DNA from: Canna indica
Lineage: Eukaryota > Streptophyta > Magnoliopsida > Zingiberales > Cannaceae
Direction of reading: 5' to 3'
Assembly (NCBI GenBank): GCA_034359265.1
Contig: CP136891.1
Coordinates: 55,382,501-55,446,500 of the forward strand
DNA length: 64,000 nucleotides
Shown: one piece after another, positions 1-11,199 of the stretch
How positions within the stretch are numbered: position 1 is the stretch's first letter
Layout of the letters: each line of letters starts with the position of its first letter
Position numbers and translations under genes: made by a program
Notes under the pieces: generated by a model
Database searches by the model: none
Seen by the model: only the letters and a program-made list of their open reading frames with translations
What the model was told of the DNA's origin: nothing

Positions 1-325
1 AAAGAAATGTCCAACAGCTAGGCATGTGGCAGTAGAGTGCTTGTGTCATCCATATTGGTACTGTTCAATACAAACCTTGTACCATATAACTCGTACGGAC
101 GATATTTTCATGCATTACTGCTCAATACCAAACTCAGAAAGTTGAAACATTATTCAATTAATTAAGGAATAAAATTAGAAATAGACAAGCATATATAGTT
201 TTCAAAGAACTTCTACCAGCAAAATATAGTTTGCAAAAGATAGGTCCAGAAACAACACAACCAATTAAATAATCACCCAACCTACAACCCAAGGATCATG
301 GTTCATATAAGGAATATAAGCATAC

Positions 326-3300
326 CAGTCATGCACCGAGCCTATTAGTCCTCTGTCATAGATTATCTTAAGCGTGTTAGGTCCATCTTCTGGTACAACA
401 TTCATAACCCAAACTTGCTCATCTTTAAGAGCAGCAGCAAATGATCCCATGTTAGCCTTCATATCCATCACATTTCGTAGTGTATTTGGCTGGATCTTTT
501 CACCTAAAAGGCCCCAGTAAGTTTCAACCCTCTGTCGCCAAATTTCCTGTAATTTGTCTATTATCAGAAAACAAAATCTACTGGTGGAAGGAACTTTTAT
601 ATGCTGAACTTCAGTGATGTAGATGCAACTATAAGTATATCAAAAGTTTTAAAATTTGAGAATTTTTTGTCGCTCGTGGTATACAATGTTATTTACCATG
701 TCCTTTTCAAACATATCTCTTGATATACCGAAATCAGAAAGACGTGGAGGAGGGGTAGTTAGACGAGATGGCCAAGGGACCAATCCACTTCCACCATCTC
801 TTTGGTTTTCTGCAAAAGGGAAAAGCTCTCATCACTATGAACTAATAACTACCAAAGTTCTTTGTCAGAAACAGTAAAACTAACAAGCATTATGATACTA
901 ATATTTGAAAGATATCCAAGAGCAAAGATCTCTTTAACATCAAATGAAAATCCAGTATAAGAGTCCAATCTAGTTGGATAACATATATTTATCCAAGATT
1001 TCATTTAAATGATGTAAAGGATTGAATTAATTGCTAAAAATAGCCCATACTTCCATCAAAGTTTAAATTTTAACCTAAACTAAAATTTTTGTCACATTTA
1101 GCCTCTAATATAGAGGTGATTACAATTTTATCCAATTGTTAATTTGTCATTAGATTTTCCCTTTGCTTTAGGATGTGGCATGCTGACTAGGATTAAAATA
1201 TTATATTGTACTGAAATTCAATCCATTTAAACTTGAGATCAACTTTGGTTTTGTTATTCGATCCAAGTTGAATTGGCATTAAAAAATATTTAAAAAATAG
1301 ATCTCAACTTTGAAAAGGTCAAGTTTCAATAGAATTATAATATTTTAATCATACTCAGCATGTCCCACCATCAAGATGATGGAAAATCTAACAAAAAATT
1401 AACAACATGCTAAAATTATATCCACTTCTATACTATATGTTAAATATGATAAAAAATTTAATTTGGTTAAAATTGAAAGTTTGATGAAAGTAAATGCTAT
1501 TTTTAGCAATTAACACTAAAGAATAGTGGAAATTATCATCACAAAAATTATGCACAGGGAGAGTGTAACTATTCTAATATCTTTGTTGGAGGCAAGTAAA
1601 TAACTTTGGATAAGGAATGAAGACATGAGCTTTCCTTGTTTTCTCATGCAAGGATAATCCAAAGTTCCATGACTTTCAGCAGTTTGAAAGAACTTGCACT
1701 TTTAAGTTTTGGCTTATGAATAGAAATATCTTTGTACCTATTACCCTTTTGAAAATTTGAGATATCATTGTTAGTTCTCAATGAAGTTAATGATGCTGTA
1801 AACCCTTTTGGGAATTGTTCAGATTATCAACAAATTTCAATACAATATGCCCTGAACTGTACTGGTGTGGTCTATGACATCTAAATTTGGATAGTTAGAA
1901 CAAATCAAACTCAGCTAGAGTTGATAAGTCTACCAGTTCCAAGTGATTTAATATCCTCAAAAGGAAAAAAAACGTGTAAAAGAGGAAGACAAACTGGGAT
2001 ATTGTGATGGAAAATGCCAATAAAATAATATTGTTAAATAAAGGAAAGAAAAGGATATACAGGAGAGGAGCAAGCGGACTAATTAGAACTTTATTCTCCT
2101 AAATGTAACATTGTTAGTGCCTAATATATAGCCTTTTTAACCAATAACTATGGTATAATGGGCCCACAACCATGTACTTCCAAAATGCTGAATCTCAAGT
2201 TAGGCTTCCTTAATTTTATATTTCACAATAGGCCCCATTCTTCCTCTTGTGATTTGTGAGACAACCAAGGATGTCATAAATTTTCATACTTAAGGATTTG
2301 ATATCCTACAATCTTGTCAACCCTACCGTCCTTATCAACCACACAACTTGGATATAATAAGATAATAAGCCAATATGATCCAACCACACCTAAAACCAAT
2401 TTATAATTAGACCCCTTTATGCTATATATTTTTGTAAGGTTGTCTTGCAATTTCTTTTTAAAAAGTAACAAGAATATTCCTACCCTTCAATAAGACTCAA
2501 GTTTGATCTCTTTTGATTTTCCATCTCAAAAAAAATTTTGGTTGCTAGTATGGCAATAACTAGAGGATGACACAAGCAAAATTGTGTTGGAGTACTCATG
2601 CCACATCAGCAACTCAATGATCTTTTAAGTAGCACAGTGCAAAGGTCAAACTTAATGCACATAATGGTTACAACCCTTCTCAGTATTTTTAAAGATGACT
2701 GCAAAATTGCAACTCGGGGCTCTTTGGTGATTAACCCTTTTATAATCTCTCCCATATGCCCAAGCTACTATATTAGAACCTCTATCAGGCCAGATAGTGA
2801 CATCCTTATAAGTTGGTATGGTCTAAGCTGTCAACTATGCAAATACAAGTGCAAGATAACTATGAGCATTTATGCAATATTATGAAAGATTCAATACAAG
2901 GCTGGATCAAAATTTATCTTAACTCTTAAATAGTAATTTGAGCAATATAGTGATTTTATGTATGGCTCACGGCTCCTGAGATTTTTATTATGATGTAAAG
3001 TACAAATAAAATATAAAGTACGGTAGTGAGAAATACTTGCTAAATTATGTCACAATATTCTTGATATATGCCACAATATGCAAATTTTAGAATCCCAGAG
3101 GTGGCTATATGAAAGTTTCCATAAGAAAATGGGAATCAAACAAAAATTAAATTGTTTTGGATCACAATTTTAAACACTTCCACACCAATTTGTCACATGG
3201 AATCAACAAAATCCAACCATGCTGTGAAATTTTATGTATCATCACATAGCTTAGCATAAATCATCATATCTTACACATCCACAGATATAAAATAAGGTGC

Positions 3301-5317
3301 ATCATTTTGTTAAATTTTCTTTTTTAAAATGTTGTATATATTAGTGGGAACTAGAACTTTTGCTACTGAAAAGAGTTAAAGTCATTTGATCAACTAACAT
3401 ATCTTAGACCTAGGGGTCCAGGACTAACATGCCACACCTAGAATCTAATAACTGTCATTGGAGTTCGTTTTCTTTAACGGCTAAATCCAACAAGACTAAA
3501 TCAGCAATGTTAAGCTTATTCAGCAAAGATTGACCTATAGAATACTTGGACTAACTGAAGACTTCAAAGAATAGTTTGTAGCAAAGGACTTTTATGAAAA
3601 GAACAGGAAATCTTAAGAAAAAACTTAATATATGTTGGTAGAAAAAAAAAATCCATAGAAGACCTATGAACTCACGTTCGGAGTATGGGGTAATACAAGC
3701 CTCCATTGGGACACCCCAAACTGCATCAGGATCATCATCAGATCTGCATAGAGGTGGTTGAGTTCCTGGTTCTCTGTTCATATAGCAATCATTAGTCAGG
3801 GGCTTCACCCATACAACAGTTTGATTCTTTTTGGCAGCAATCTTCCAGCACATCCGTGAAACTAATGCACTCATCTGCTTCCATATCCTGAGGTCCTCTT
3901 CATCTTGAGCATATGCTTCAGGAGACGAGTAAGCAAAATATCCTCCTGCCCTGAGCACTCTGTCTAACTCAAGGAGAAGGATTCCATCTCTCTGAACCCA
4001 ATCAATCCGACACCGGGAACAATGTGCAAAATCAAAGGATCTGCTTGGATAAGGGAGTCTTTTTGTCCCCAGCACTCCAAGGTAAGCAGGAATTCCCCTC
4101 TCCAAAGCAAATTGGATCTGATTTTGATGAACATCATTAGGCGCTAAAGACATTGCGATAATATCAGATGACAAAAGATACCCTCCAAAGCTAGCAACTC
4201 CACAACCAACATCCAGAACTGTTCGGAGCCTTCCCTCATTGTTTAAAATATTATCCTTGAAGTTAAGCATCTGTTATTCCAAGAAAGAACTATTATTATT
4301 TATTTAAATCCAAGCTACAGAGAGCATCAAACTATCTATTAAATAACAGGACCACAGTCCACAGACAATGAATGAAAAGGATAAAGAGCGACTAGTTGGA
4401 AAAGAAAAAAAATTACGAAACTGTGTTAGCATACAACAACAACAAAAAAAGAGAGAGATAACTTTTCACGATATTACTTGAATGTTTTGGTAAAACATAC
4501 ATTTGCAAGATGTGTTATATATTTATCAGCTCCATAATGAAAATGAGTGCCACCACCAGGAAAAACAATTTTGTCCCCCTTGACTACCATCCAATTCTGG
4601 TCAGATTTCTCATGTGCAAGGTGTGTGTGGGGAATGTTCGCTTGCCAAACTTCATCTCTACTCCTTGGCCATTTAATTGGAACCTATAGCATTTTAATGA
4701 TAAAACCAAAGTTACAAGCCTAGGAGAACATCAAATGGTCAAAATACAAAGAATATGAATATACAATTTCAATGGCATCATTGTAGCATAGACTCCTTAT
4801 CTAACCTTGTATCCTGGTGGTGGAGGAATCAAGCAGTTGAAGCGCCTCTCAGGTTGTGGACAATGTCTCTCATAATGCTCCATCAATGACAAATCCAGCT
4901 TAAGTCTTGACTGGTAAATATAGTTTCTGTCTAGGCAAGGAATGATCTCTGAATGCCGATCATCACAAACCTTTAGGAAAGCAGAACGAATCAACTAAAT
5001 TTCATACATTTGAAGATTAGGAAAAGCTGATAGTTAGCTTGAACTACACTTACAGGAAAACTTTTAGATATGACAATGTCCTCTCCATCCTCCAGTGTAA
5101 CAATGGGCTCCTCCAATTTGCCTACCTCTCCAGTATCTTCACTGGACCAACCAATTGATTTTGAAATTTTACTACCATAGTCGAAAGCAGAGTTTGTGTG
5201 CTGTCCCCGAGGACTAAAGAAAGATCCGTAGTATAGAACCAGAAAAACTAGAAAGAGAACCACAAAACACAATGGGACAAAATGTTTCTTTTGGGATCCA
5301 TCTCTTCCCCTCATCAT
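326..5317 (-). CDS. PMT: PMT/QUA2-type methyltransferase, 5' part, six exons
   Basis: Putative SAM-dependent methyltransferase of the plant PMT family (DUF248), thought to act in the Golgi on pectin or other wall polysaccharides. Exons by my splice model, in transcript order: 5054-5317, 4806-4970, 4501-4683, 3676-4270, 697-809, 326-546. All introns are GT-AG and phases fit, giving about 513 codons before the window edge. It starts MMRGRDG; a single membrane segment at about residues 13-31 makes it a type II Golgi protein. Conserved blocks follow: VCDDRHSE, PCLDRN, HYERHCP, the GGGTHFHYGADKYI block, SAM motif VLDVGCGVASFG, HCSRCRIDW, and NVVPEDGPNTL in the last visible exon. Family length is about 600-620 residues, so roughly 100 C-terminal residues lie past position 1. 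No stop or frameshift is seen. It most resembles the Arabidopsis PMT3/PMT8 pair from memory; the exact orthologue is uncertain. The fourth intron is about 2.9 kb and holds a MITE-like insertion. Confidence 0.9.
1027..1513. mobile_element. MITE-like inverted-repeat element in PMT intron 4
   Basis: A 487-bp AT-rich unit without coding capacity. Its ends are long imperfect inverted repeats: TTAATTGCTAAAAATAGC at the left matches GCTATTTTTAGCAATTAA at the right, and similarity continues inward through CATCAAAGTTT / AAACTTTGATG-like segments for about 50 bp. No clear target duplication is visible, so the superfamily is not assigned. The rest of the intron (810-1026 and 1514-3675) holds nothing I can identify. 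Confidence 0.6.
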
Positions 5318-6465
5318 TTTGCAAACACGGATCCACTTGCAGCTATTGTGCTATTTAGAATTCTCAAAGGACCCAGTAATGGCACCTTTCAATAAGTGGA
5401 ATCAAGCACATCAAAACTTTACAAGCTCTGAAATGAGCAGAAGTGTTCAAAATTCACTAACCTACAACTCCAACAAGCATCTAATATTGATCCTACCTAG
5501 CAAAAGCTAAATTGCCGAAGAGGAAAGAAAAATATCTCGATGCTTGAATTTGAAGATTCCAGATCGAAGAAAATATGACCTGCAAGCATTAGACACTTCT
5601 AAGAGTCCATCAAAAACAAGGAAAAAAAAACTTATTTTCATTGACATTAGTGAATCCAATGATGCTGCCTAGCTACAATTACTAGGTACGAAGAGAACAA
5701 ACAAAGAGATTGAAAAAGAGAATGTGAATCGAAGATAAAAAACCATTTCGGCATGAAAACACCCATAAGTGAGAAACATGAGCTCTAGAACTATAGTTTT
5801 CAAGTGGAACAGAATAAAGAACAACCAACCTAGTAATCGCAGCATAGAACATTTCTATTATTCTCATATATAGCAAGAGATCCACAAAAAGCACGCAACA
5901 AAATAAATTGACGTCCAGTCGTCAATAACAGGAATGGCATCCTAGAAGGGGCGAATCCATAAGATCTCGAGTCCCGATAGTTGAATCATAACAAGAATCA
6001 GACTAGACAAACAGAAAGCGTAACAGTTTGGTAGAAATGTGTCTGTAAATCTTGCAAATTGGAAAAATTATATACGTAAACACTCCACACCAGGAAGAAC
6101 CGGCAAAGATTAAAAAGTTCCAAGAAATTAACACCATCGGCGAGCAATTAAAACAGGGAAGAAGAGTACTGATCTGAGAAAAGCCAAGGAAATAGACAAA
6201 AGCCCTCAGAATGTATGAAAATCCTTTGTAAAAGGACCCACATTGGCTGGACAAAATGGAAAAACGGACGAGAATTCGGGCGACGGAAACACTCACCAGG
6301 GATCGGCTGAGATCGAGCGGGAGAATTAGAGCCCAACTAATCGAAAAGAAGGAATGGAAAAGGGAAAGGAAGCAGGACACCAGGTAGCTTTACTGGCGGA
6401 GGAGGAGCGAGAAGCGAAGGAGGAGAGCCAAATCCGGAAGAGAGAGAGCGAGATGGAAGATGTTC
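5318..6465 (-). other. 5' UTR and leader intron of the PMT gene (inferred)
   Basis: The minus strand has a strong splice donor (CTG|GTGAGT) at 6295-6296 and a good acceptor (TTTTGCTAG) at 5497-5498. A non-coding first exon of about 6297-6465 would then join 5054-5496, which carries the start codon. The presumed first exon is purine/pyrimidine biased (GGAGGAGGAGCG on the plus strand), as plant leaders often are. The transcription start is inferred from the TATA box, not seen. Confidence 0.5.
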
Positions 6466-6490
6466 CCATTCCCATTTAAACATTTTTCTC

Positions 6491-6500
6491 CCTTTATATA
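6491..6500 (-). promoter_or_regulatory. TATA box of the PMT gene
   Basis: The minus strand reads TATATAAAGG about 30 bp upstream of the inferred leader exon, followed by a C/T-rich start region. Position and orientation fit the PMT gene. Nothing else nearby would use it. Confidence 0.55.
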
Positions 6501-6504
6501 CATA

Positions 6505-7656
6505 CTACTGAGCGAGCGAGACATGCATTGACAGAATAAAAAATTTATGAAGTTAAAAACTGAAAAATATTCGTCTGACTTGGTGATGATAATATTACCG
6601 GTTTAGACAGTCACGCGTGAGTATTTATTTATTTATAATGGATATAAAGATAGTTTTCTATCCGTGGAAATTTTATGAATAATTTTTTTTACTCATTTAT
6701 CATATGAGGCGGGTATAAGTATTATAGTATTCGTACTCGTGGATATTCATTATCCAAGAAAATTAATAAATTACAATATTATCTTCGGTACATATGTTAA
6801 AAAAAAGTTTAACCTAATTTAATACTATTATGATGATATTGCAATCAAAATATTGTGTATTTATCTTGTTATATTTGAAGTTATTATTAAAATATTTAAA
6901 GAGTTAGAATATTATTAAAATATTATAATTTTTATATATTTTTAAATATCATGAGTATTCATTAATATTCGTGGGTATTCGTCCTCGTAAATAATTAAAT
7001 AAATATTTATTTTTAATATTTGTATAGAATAAATGGGCAGCAAATATTTATTTATTTCCTAGGACGAAAAGGCACTTCTCGCGTCTGCTCCGTCCAAAAT
7101 CCCTGGTCGGACGGTCTGAGAGATAATTCATAAAGAATTTTTTTTCACTGCGGAGAGTTAATATTTTGTAGAAATCGCGGACTCTGTACTCGGTGCTTTC
7201 TTCTTTCAATCAGATTTATAATAAAAGTACGTATCAGCACATTATGTTTAGGTTAAAAAGATAAAGGTTTGGGATAAAATTAGAAAATATAAAACTTAAT
7301 TTTACATTCAATGCACGTTGGATAATATTATTCATTTATTATCATATTCTACTTGATCCTATTCAATAAAACAAACAAATTTATTATTATCCATCACAAA
7401 TTTACGAGGAGTATATAAACTTGTTATTATACAAACAAACTTGTTAGGTAGAGTAAATAATTGATTTTTGAGGAGTTGGATTGCATTAATCCTTTGAATT
7501 TACATAGATTATGAGTGAAATATAATTTTTCAGATTTAAATAAATACATTAAAGTAAAATATAATTAATTTCATAACATGAATAATATGTACAATTATAA
7601 TATTATTGTTATTACATTTATATAATTTTTAAAAGAATACACCTAATAAAAAAGTT
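6505..7656. other. AT-rich intergenic DNA, no gene seen
   Basis: About 1.15 kb between the PMT promoter and the Tat-like element. It is very AT-rich with short repeated phrases such as GTGGATATTCATTA and GTGGGTATTCGTCC that suggest an old repeat. No coding frame, tRNA or clear terminal repeat could be supported. Confidence 0.5.
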
Positions 7657-8140
7657 TCTGGACTAGACTAAAATCATTGGGTCCGATCGAATTAGACCCA
7701 TCAGCACCCCCACCATTCATTCCAAGCTCAACCAAACGGCTCCATCCAAGGGGCTCCGCCCAACTACACCCCTCAAACAAACACGAGCCAGACCAAGCGG
7801 CTCTATCCCAGGATCTCATCCGACCATACAAGCATACTCACATCCTACCTTATCAGAAGAGATACGTCATTACGAGCCCGCCATCTCCGGGATCAACCAC
7901 GACCCATTCTGGTCAATACCATCACGAGATTTTCGGACGGCATCATCACCTCCACCTGAAATAAATATAGACAAGGTGCGCCTCAGGTAACCTTAATTCA
8001 AATTTCCATTACCTCCACCTTGTAGTCCCACTAAAATGAGTGTCAGATTGTCTTTTGCAAGCCCGCCATCCACCAACGTCGAATCAGACAAGGAGAGACA
8101 ACGAACCAGACTAGAAGGCCCCAACCCTCAGGCAGGAAAA
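7657..8140 (+). repeat. 5' LTR of the Tat-like element
   Basis: About 484 bp, alignable by eye to 31928-32360 through shared blocks: GGACTAGA near the start, GAATTAGACCCA, CCATCTC..GGATCA, the AATAAATA polyadenylation-like block, and GTCTTTTGCA near the end. It is clearly diverged from its partner with many substitutions and indels, so the element is old. The leading TG is changed to TC here. Confidence 0.7.
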
Positions 8141-8160
8141 TTTGGCGCCCATCATGGGGA
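8141..8160 (+). promoter_or_regulatory. Primer-binding site of the Tat-like element
   Basis: TTTGGCGCCCATCATGGGG follows the LTR directly. This is the form of site (TTTGGCGCC...GGGG) commonly seen right after the 5' LTR of plant Tat/Ogre-type gypsy elements. The tRNA used cannot be named with certainty. Confidence 0.6.
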
Positions 8161-8395
8161 CAAGTAAAGCTTACCTCCCCCACAATGATTGGAACCCGAA
8201 GCCAAGCGACCGTCGCCGCATGCCAACGGCAATGGCCCAACGGTGACGATTAATCACAAACTGGTAATGCTAAAACATCAAGGAACGAAGCTCCGGTACC
8301 GGCCAATCTTTCCCCTAAAGAGTCTCAGCAGCGGATAAACTATCTGGAACCAAAAACCAACGGCTAATAGCCCAAATTGAGATGCTGACATGATC

Positions 8396-9632
8396 TCGTG
8401 GACAGCCCACGGCTGACCACAAGTGATGCCGCTCAAAGCCTGGAGAAAATAATCATTCAGGAAAGTGGAGACCCGATCCTATTCCCCACGATGAAGTCTC
8501 CAGCACCCCCTATCCGGAGAGAGGCAACGACCCTAAAACCCGAAGAACCAGGACTGTTCTCCCTCTCGACGCGGGCGCCTTCGTCAAGCACATCATGATG
8601 ACCCACCTCCCGCCGAGGAGTGAGTTGCCTACCACCCTGACACGCTACAATGGTACAGGTGACTCCGTGCTACACCTGACGATGTTCCAGACCATGATGC
8701 TCTATCACGAAGCAACCGTTTCTGCACTCTACAGAGCCTTCTCGACTTTCTTTGGAAAAACCGCCCTAATGTGGTTTGCTTCCCTCTCGCTAGGGTCTAT
8801 CCATTCTTTCGACAACCTCTCCTGTGTCTTCCTCAGCCGATTCACCACATCGCATGTATATTACAAAACGGGGACAACCCTCTACTATATTAGGTAGGGG
8901 CAACATGAGCCCCCAAGGGAATACCTAAACAGATTTTAGATCGTAGCGGCCAAAAATCCTAATCTCGACCCACAGATCGAGCTCTTCTCCATCCAGCTCA
9001 GGCTAAAGCCCGAACTCTTTGTTGACCAGATCGCCCTTGCAAAACCGAAGGACATGGCCGAGTTTCAGGAGAAGGCCGCTAGCTTCATAAAGATGGAAGA
9101 ACTCTGATAAGTTAAAAAGACTGACTGGCAAAATCTCAAAGCCACCATCGAAGACAAAAATTCCATAAAAGGGGACAAAAAAAGTGAAGATTGCAATCGC
9201 CACGAGCAAAATAGTGGCAGAGGGCCGAGGTCACCACCTCGTTTGAGCACCCGATTCAAGAAGTTTACTTCTTTCAATACTATGAAGGAAACCATCCTTC
9301 GTGACTTCTACCACTTGAAGCTGATCAAATACCCTGCCAATGCGGGAAAACAAAAGTTACCGCCGAATGCTGACATGAGCAAGAAGTGCGCGTTCCTTGA
9401 CACCTACGGCCACACAACCGAGGAGTGTGTAGTACTTGGTGATCAGTTGGAGAACTTGGTTCGAGCAGGACGCTTGGATAAATATATCCACAACCAAAAA
9501 GAAAAAGGTCGGAGCAGAAGCTACAACACTAGGCGACGAAGTCGGGCGCCCCCAATCCTCATTCGGGCCATAAGGATGGCAGACGAGCTGATTGCTCAGA
9601 AGATGAACCCCGAGGGATCATCAACTACATAA
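8396..9632 (+). pseudogene. gag remnant of the Tat-like element
   Basis: Broken reading frames keep the gag fold typical of Tat elements: a retrotransposon gag block at 8595-9110 (LYRAFSTFFGKTALMW, then a FLSRF motif, then EYLNRF after a stop) and, at 9243-9632, the conserved C-terminal block with CAFLDTYGHTTEECVVLGDQ (a C-H-C degenerate zinc-knuckle-like motif) followed by basic residues. Several stops and frameshifts separate the pieces (for example around 8895-8940 and 9106), so no functional capsid protein can be made. Downstream lies an inverted-repeat insertion and then the protease remnant. Confidence 0.7.
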
Positions 9633-9749
9633 TTGGTGGACTTACAAGAAACGAAAAATCGAGCTCCGCTAGGAAAAAATCTTCTCATACAATAATGGCG
9701 GTCAAAATCGCCACTCGACCACACCGGCTTCCCTCAAGAACATCGATAA

Positions 9750-10207
9750 TCAAGGTTATTAAACTCGAGAATTTAAAACTCGTGGAGCCTCCGTAAACTC
9801 GACTCCGTAAACTAGTAAGAGTTTACTTGATATTAAAAAAATATTTTTAAAATATATAATTTAATAGAACTTGAAATTCATAATTAAGCAGTTCAACTCC
9901 ATAATAAAGCACACATAAAGATAAAATATAAGAGTACAAGTCTAATACATACATAATGAAGCATTCGATGTCCATAATAAAGCACACACAATGACTCAAA
10001 GATAAAATATAAAAGTATAAATTCAATCCATAATAATTATCATCAAACCGAGTTCACCCGAGTTTACTTGCGATTTTGATCGAGTTTATGCGAGTTCACT
10101 CGAGTTCACCCAGAAACGAGTTTGGGTGTGAGTTAGCTTGATTTTGATACCTGGGATTGTAAAATCGTCTGAGTTTACGAGTTGACTCGTGATTTTGATA
10201 ACCATGT
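9750..10207. mobile_element. Inverted-repeat insertion inside the Tat-like element
   Basis: An AT-rich segment interrupts the gap between gag and protease. Its ends read AAGGTTATTAAACTCGAG and, in reverse complement, ATGGTTATCAAAATCACGAG. Internally CGAGTTTAC/GTAAACTCG phrases recur in both orientations. It looks like a non-autonomous DNA transposon or foldback remnant; superfamily and exact ends are uncertain and no target duplication is clear. Confidence 0.45.
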
Positions 10208-10810
10208 TGGTAATATCATTCTATGAATCTAATTTTTATGGAACTAACCAAAAGCTGCATGACCTAGTCGTAATCTCTGTAATTGTTGGAAATTTCATTA
10301 TTAAAAGGGTCCTAGTCGACCAAGGCATATCAGTTGTCGTCCTTTTCCAGTATACCTTCGAGAGGATACAATTAACAAAAGCCTCACTAACCCTCTGCAG
10401 GGGAGACCTGGTAGGCTTCTATGGAGAAAGAGTTGACGTCCGAGGAGCCATGTGGATAATGACGACATTCAACTCCCAACCAAAGGCAAAAACAATTGAT
10501 GTATCTTGTCATCGATGTACCCAACCCATACCACATGATCCTAGGGCAACCGTCTTTAAATAATTTGGGAGTCGACGTTTCCACTCCCCACTTGACATTG
10601 AAGTTTCATGTCTCAAAAACGAAGGTAGACGTGCTGCACGCCGATCAAAAAGAGGCCCGATGGTGCTATAATGAATGCCTTAAGCCAAAGGTGACCGGAC
10701 TGAAGAAAGAGCCTAGTGGCCCACAAACGCTCTCCGCATCTAAAAGCAAACAACCGACCGAAGCCTCTGAGCCAAACCTAAGACGGGACATGCAAAAGCA
10801 ACCATGATAC
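10208..10810 (+). pseudogene. Aspartic protease remnant of the Tat-like element
   Basis: Two overlapping frames keep a Tat-type retropepsin: LVVISVIVGNFIIKRVLVDQG at 10260-10325, where the active-site DGGS/DNGS of relatives is changed to DQGIS, then LVGFYGERVDVRG, and, after a frameshift near 10495, the NPYHMILGQPSLNNLG block at 10520-10570 typical of the C-terminal part. The altered active site and the frameshift mean it is dead. RT does not follow: the sequence runs from here into non-coding DNA at about 10810. Confidence 0.7.
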
Positions 10811-11199
10811 AACCCTTGAAAGGACTCAAGTCGTGATCAAGAAAGCACTAATAAAGCTCGGAATCGAGCACTCCTCTTGTACACACAATTTCTTTATTTC
10901 TCATTAAAGTTGCATTCCTATTATTTTTCTCTGTGAATGTTGAGGACACCATTATGGATATCTCGCCGCTCTAACAAATACTCTATTCGAAACTTGCTCG
11001 AGTTTTCACACATGAGCTCGGCTTAAACCCCGAAAGTATGGATTTTTGCCCTTGAGCCGTCGTTGTCTTCGGCCCTAAAACCCAACACTCCACTCAGCGA
11101 CTAGGACTTGGTTTTCACTAGTTTGGTTCGCCGGCCTTAGTGCCTATTCTTGGCTCTGTACGCCCTGAATGACCCCAAGCGCACTACTGGCGAGCTTAG
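10811..11199 (+). other. Non-coding Tat-element DNA where RT-integrase would be expected
   Basis: About 390 bp without usable frames. Its last 200 bp share phrases (GACCCCAAGCGC, GAGCTCGG, TTTTCACTAGTTTGGT) with the repeat region at 17497-17640, so both flank the gypsy insertion at 11200-17490 and were contiguous before it. Confidence 0.5.

Noticed and set aside
656..877. Plus-strand 73-residue ORF
   Set aside because: It is the antisense shadow of PMT exon 697-809, which encodes conserved residues on the minus strand.
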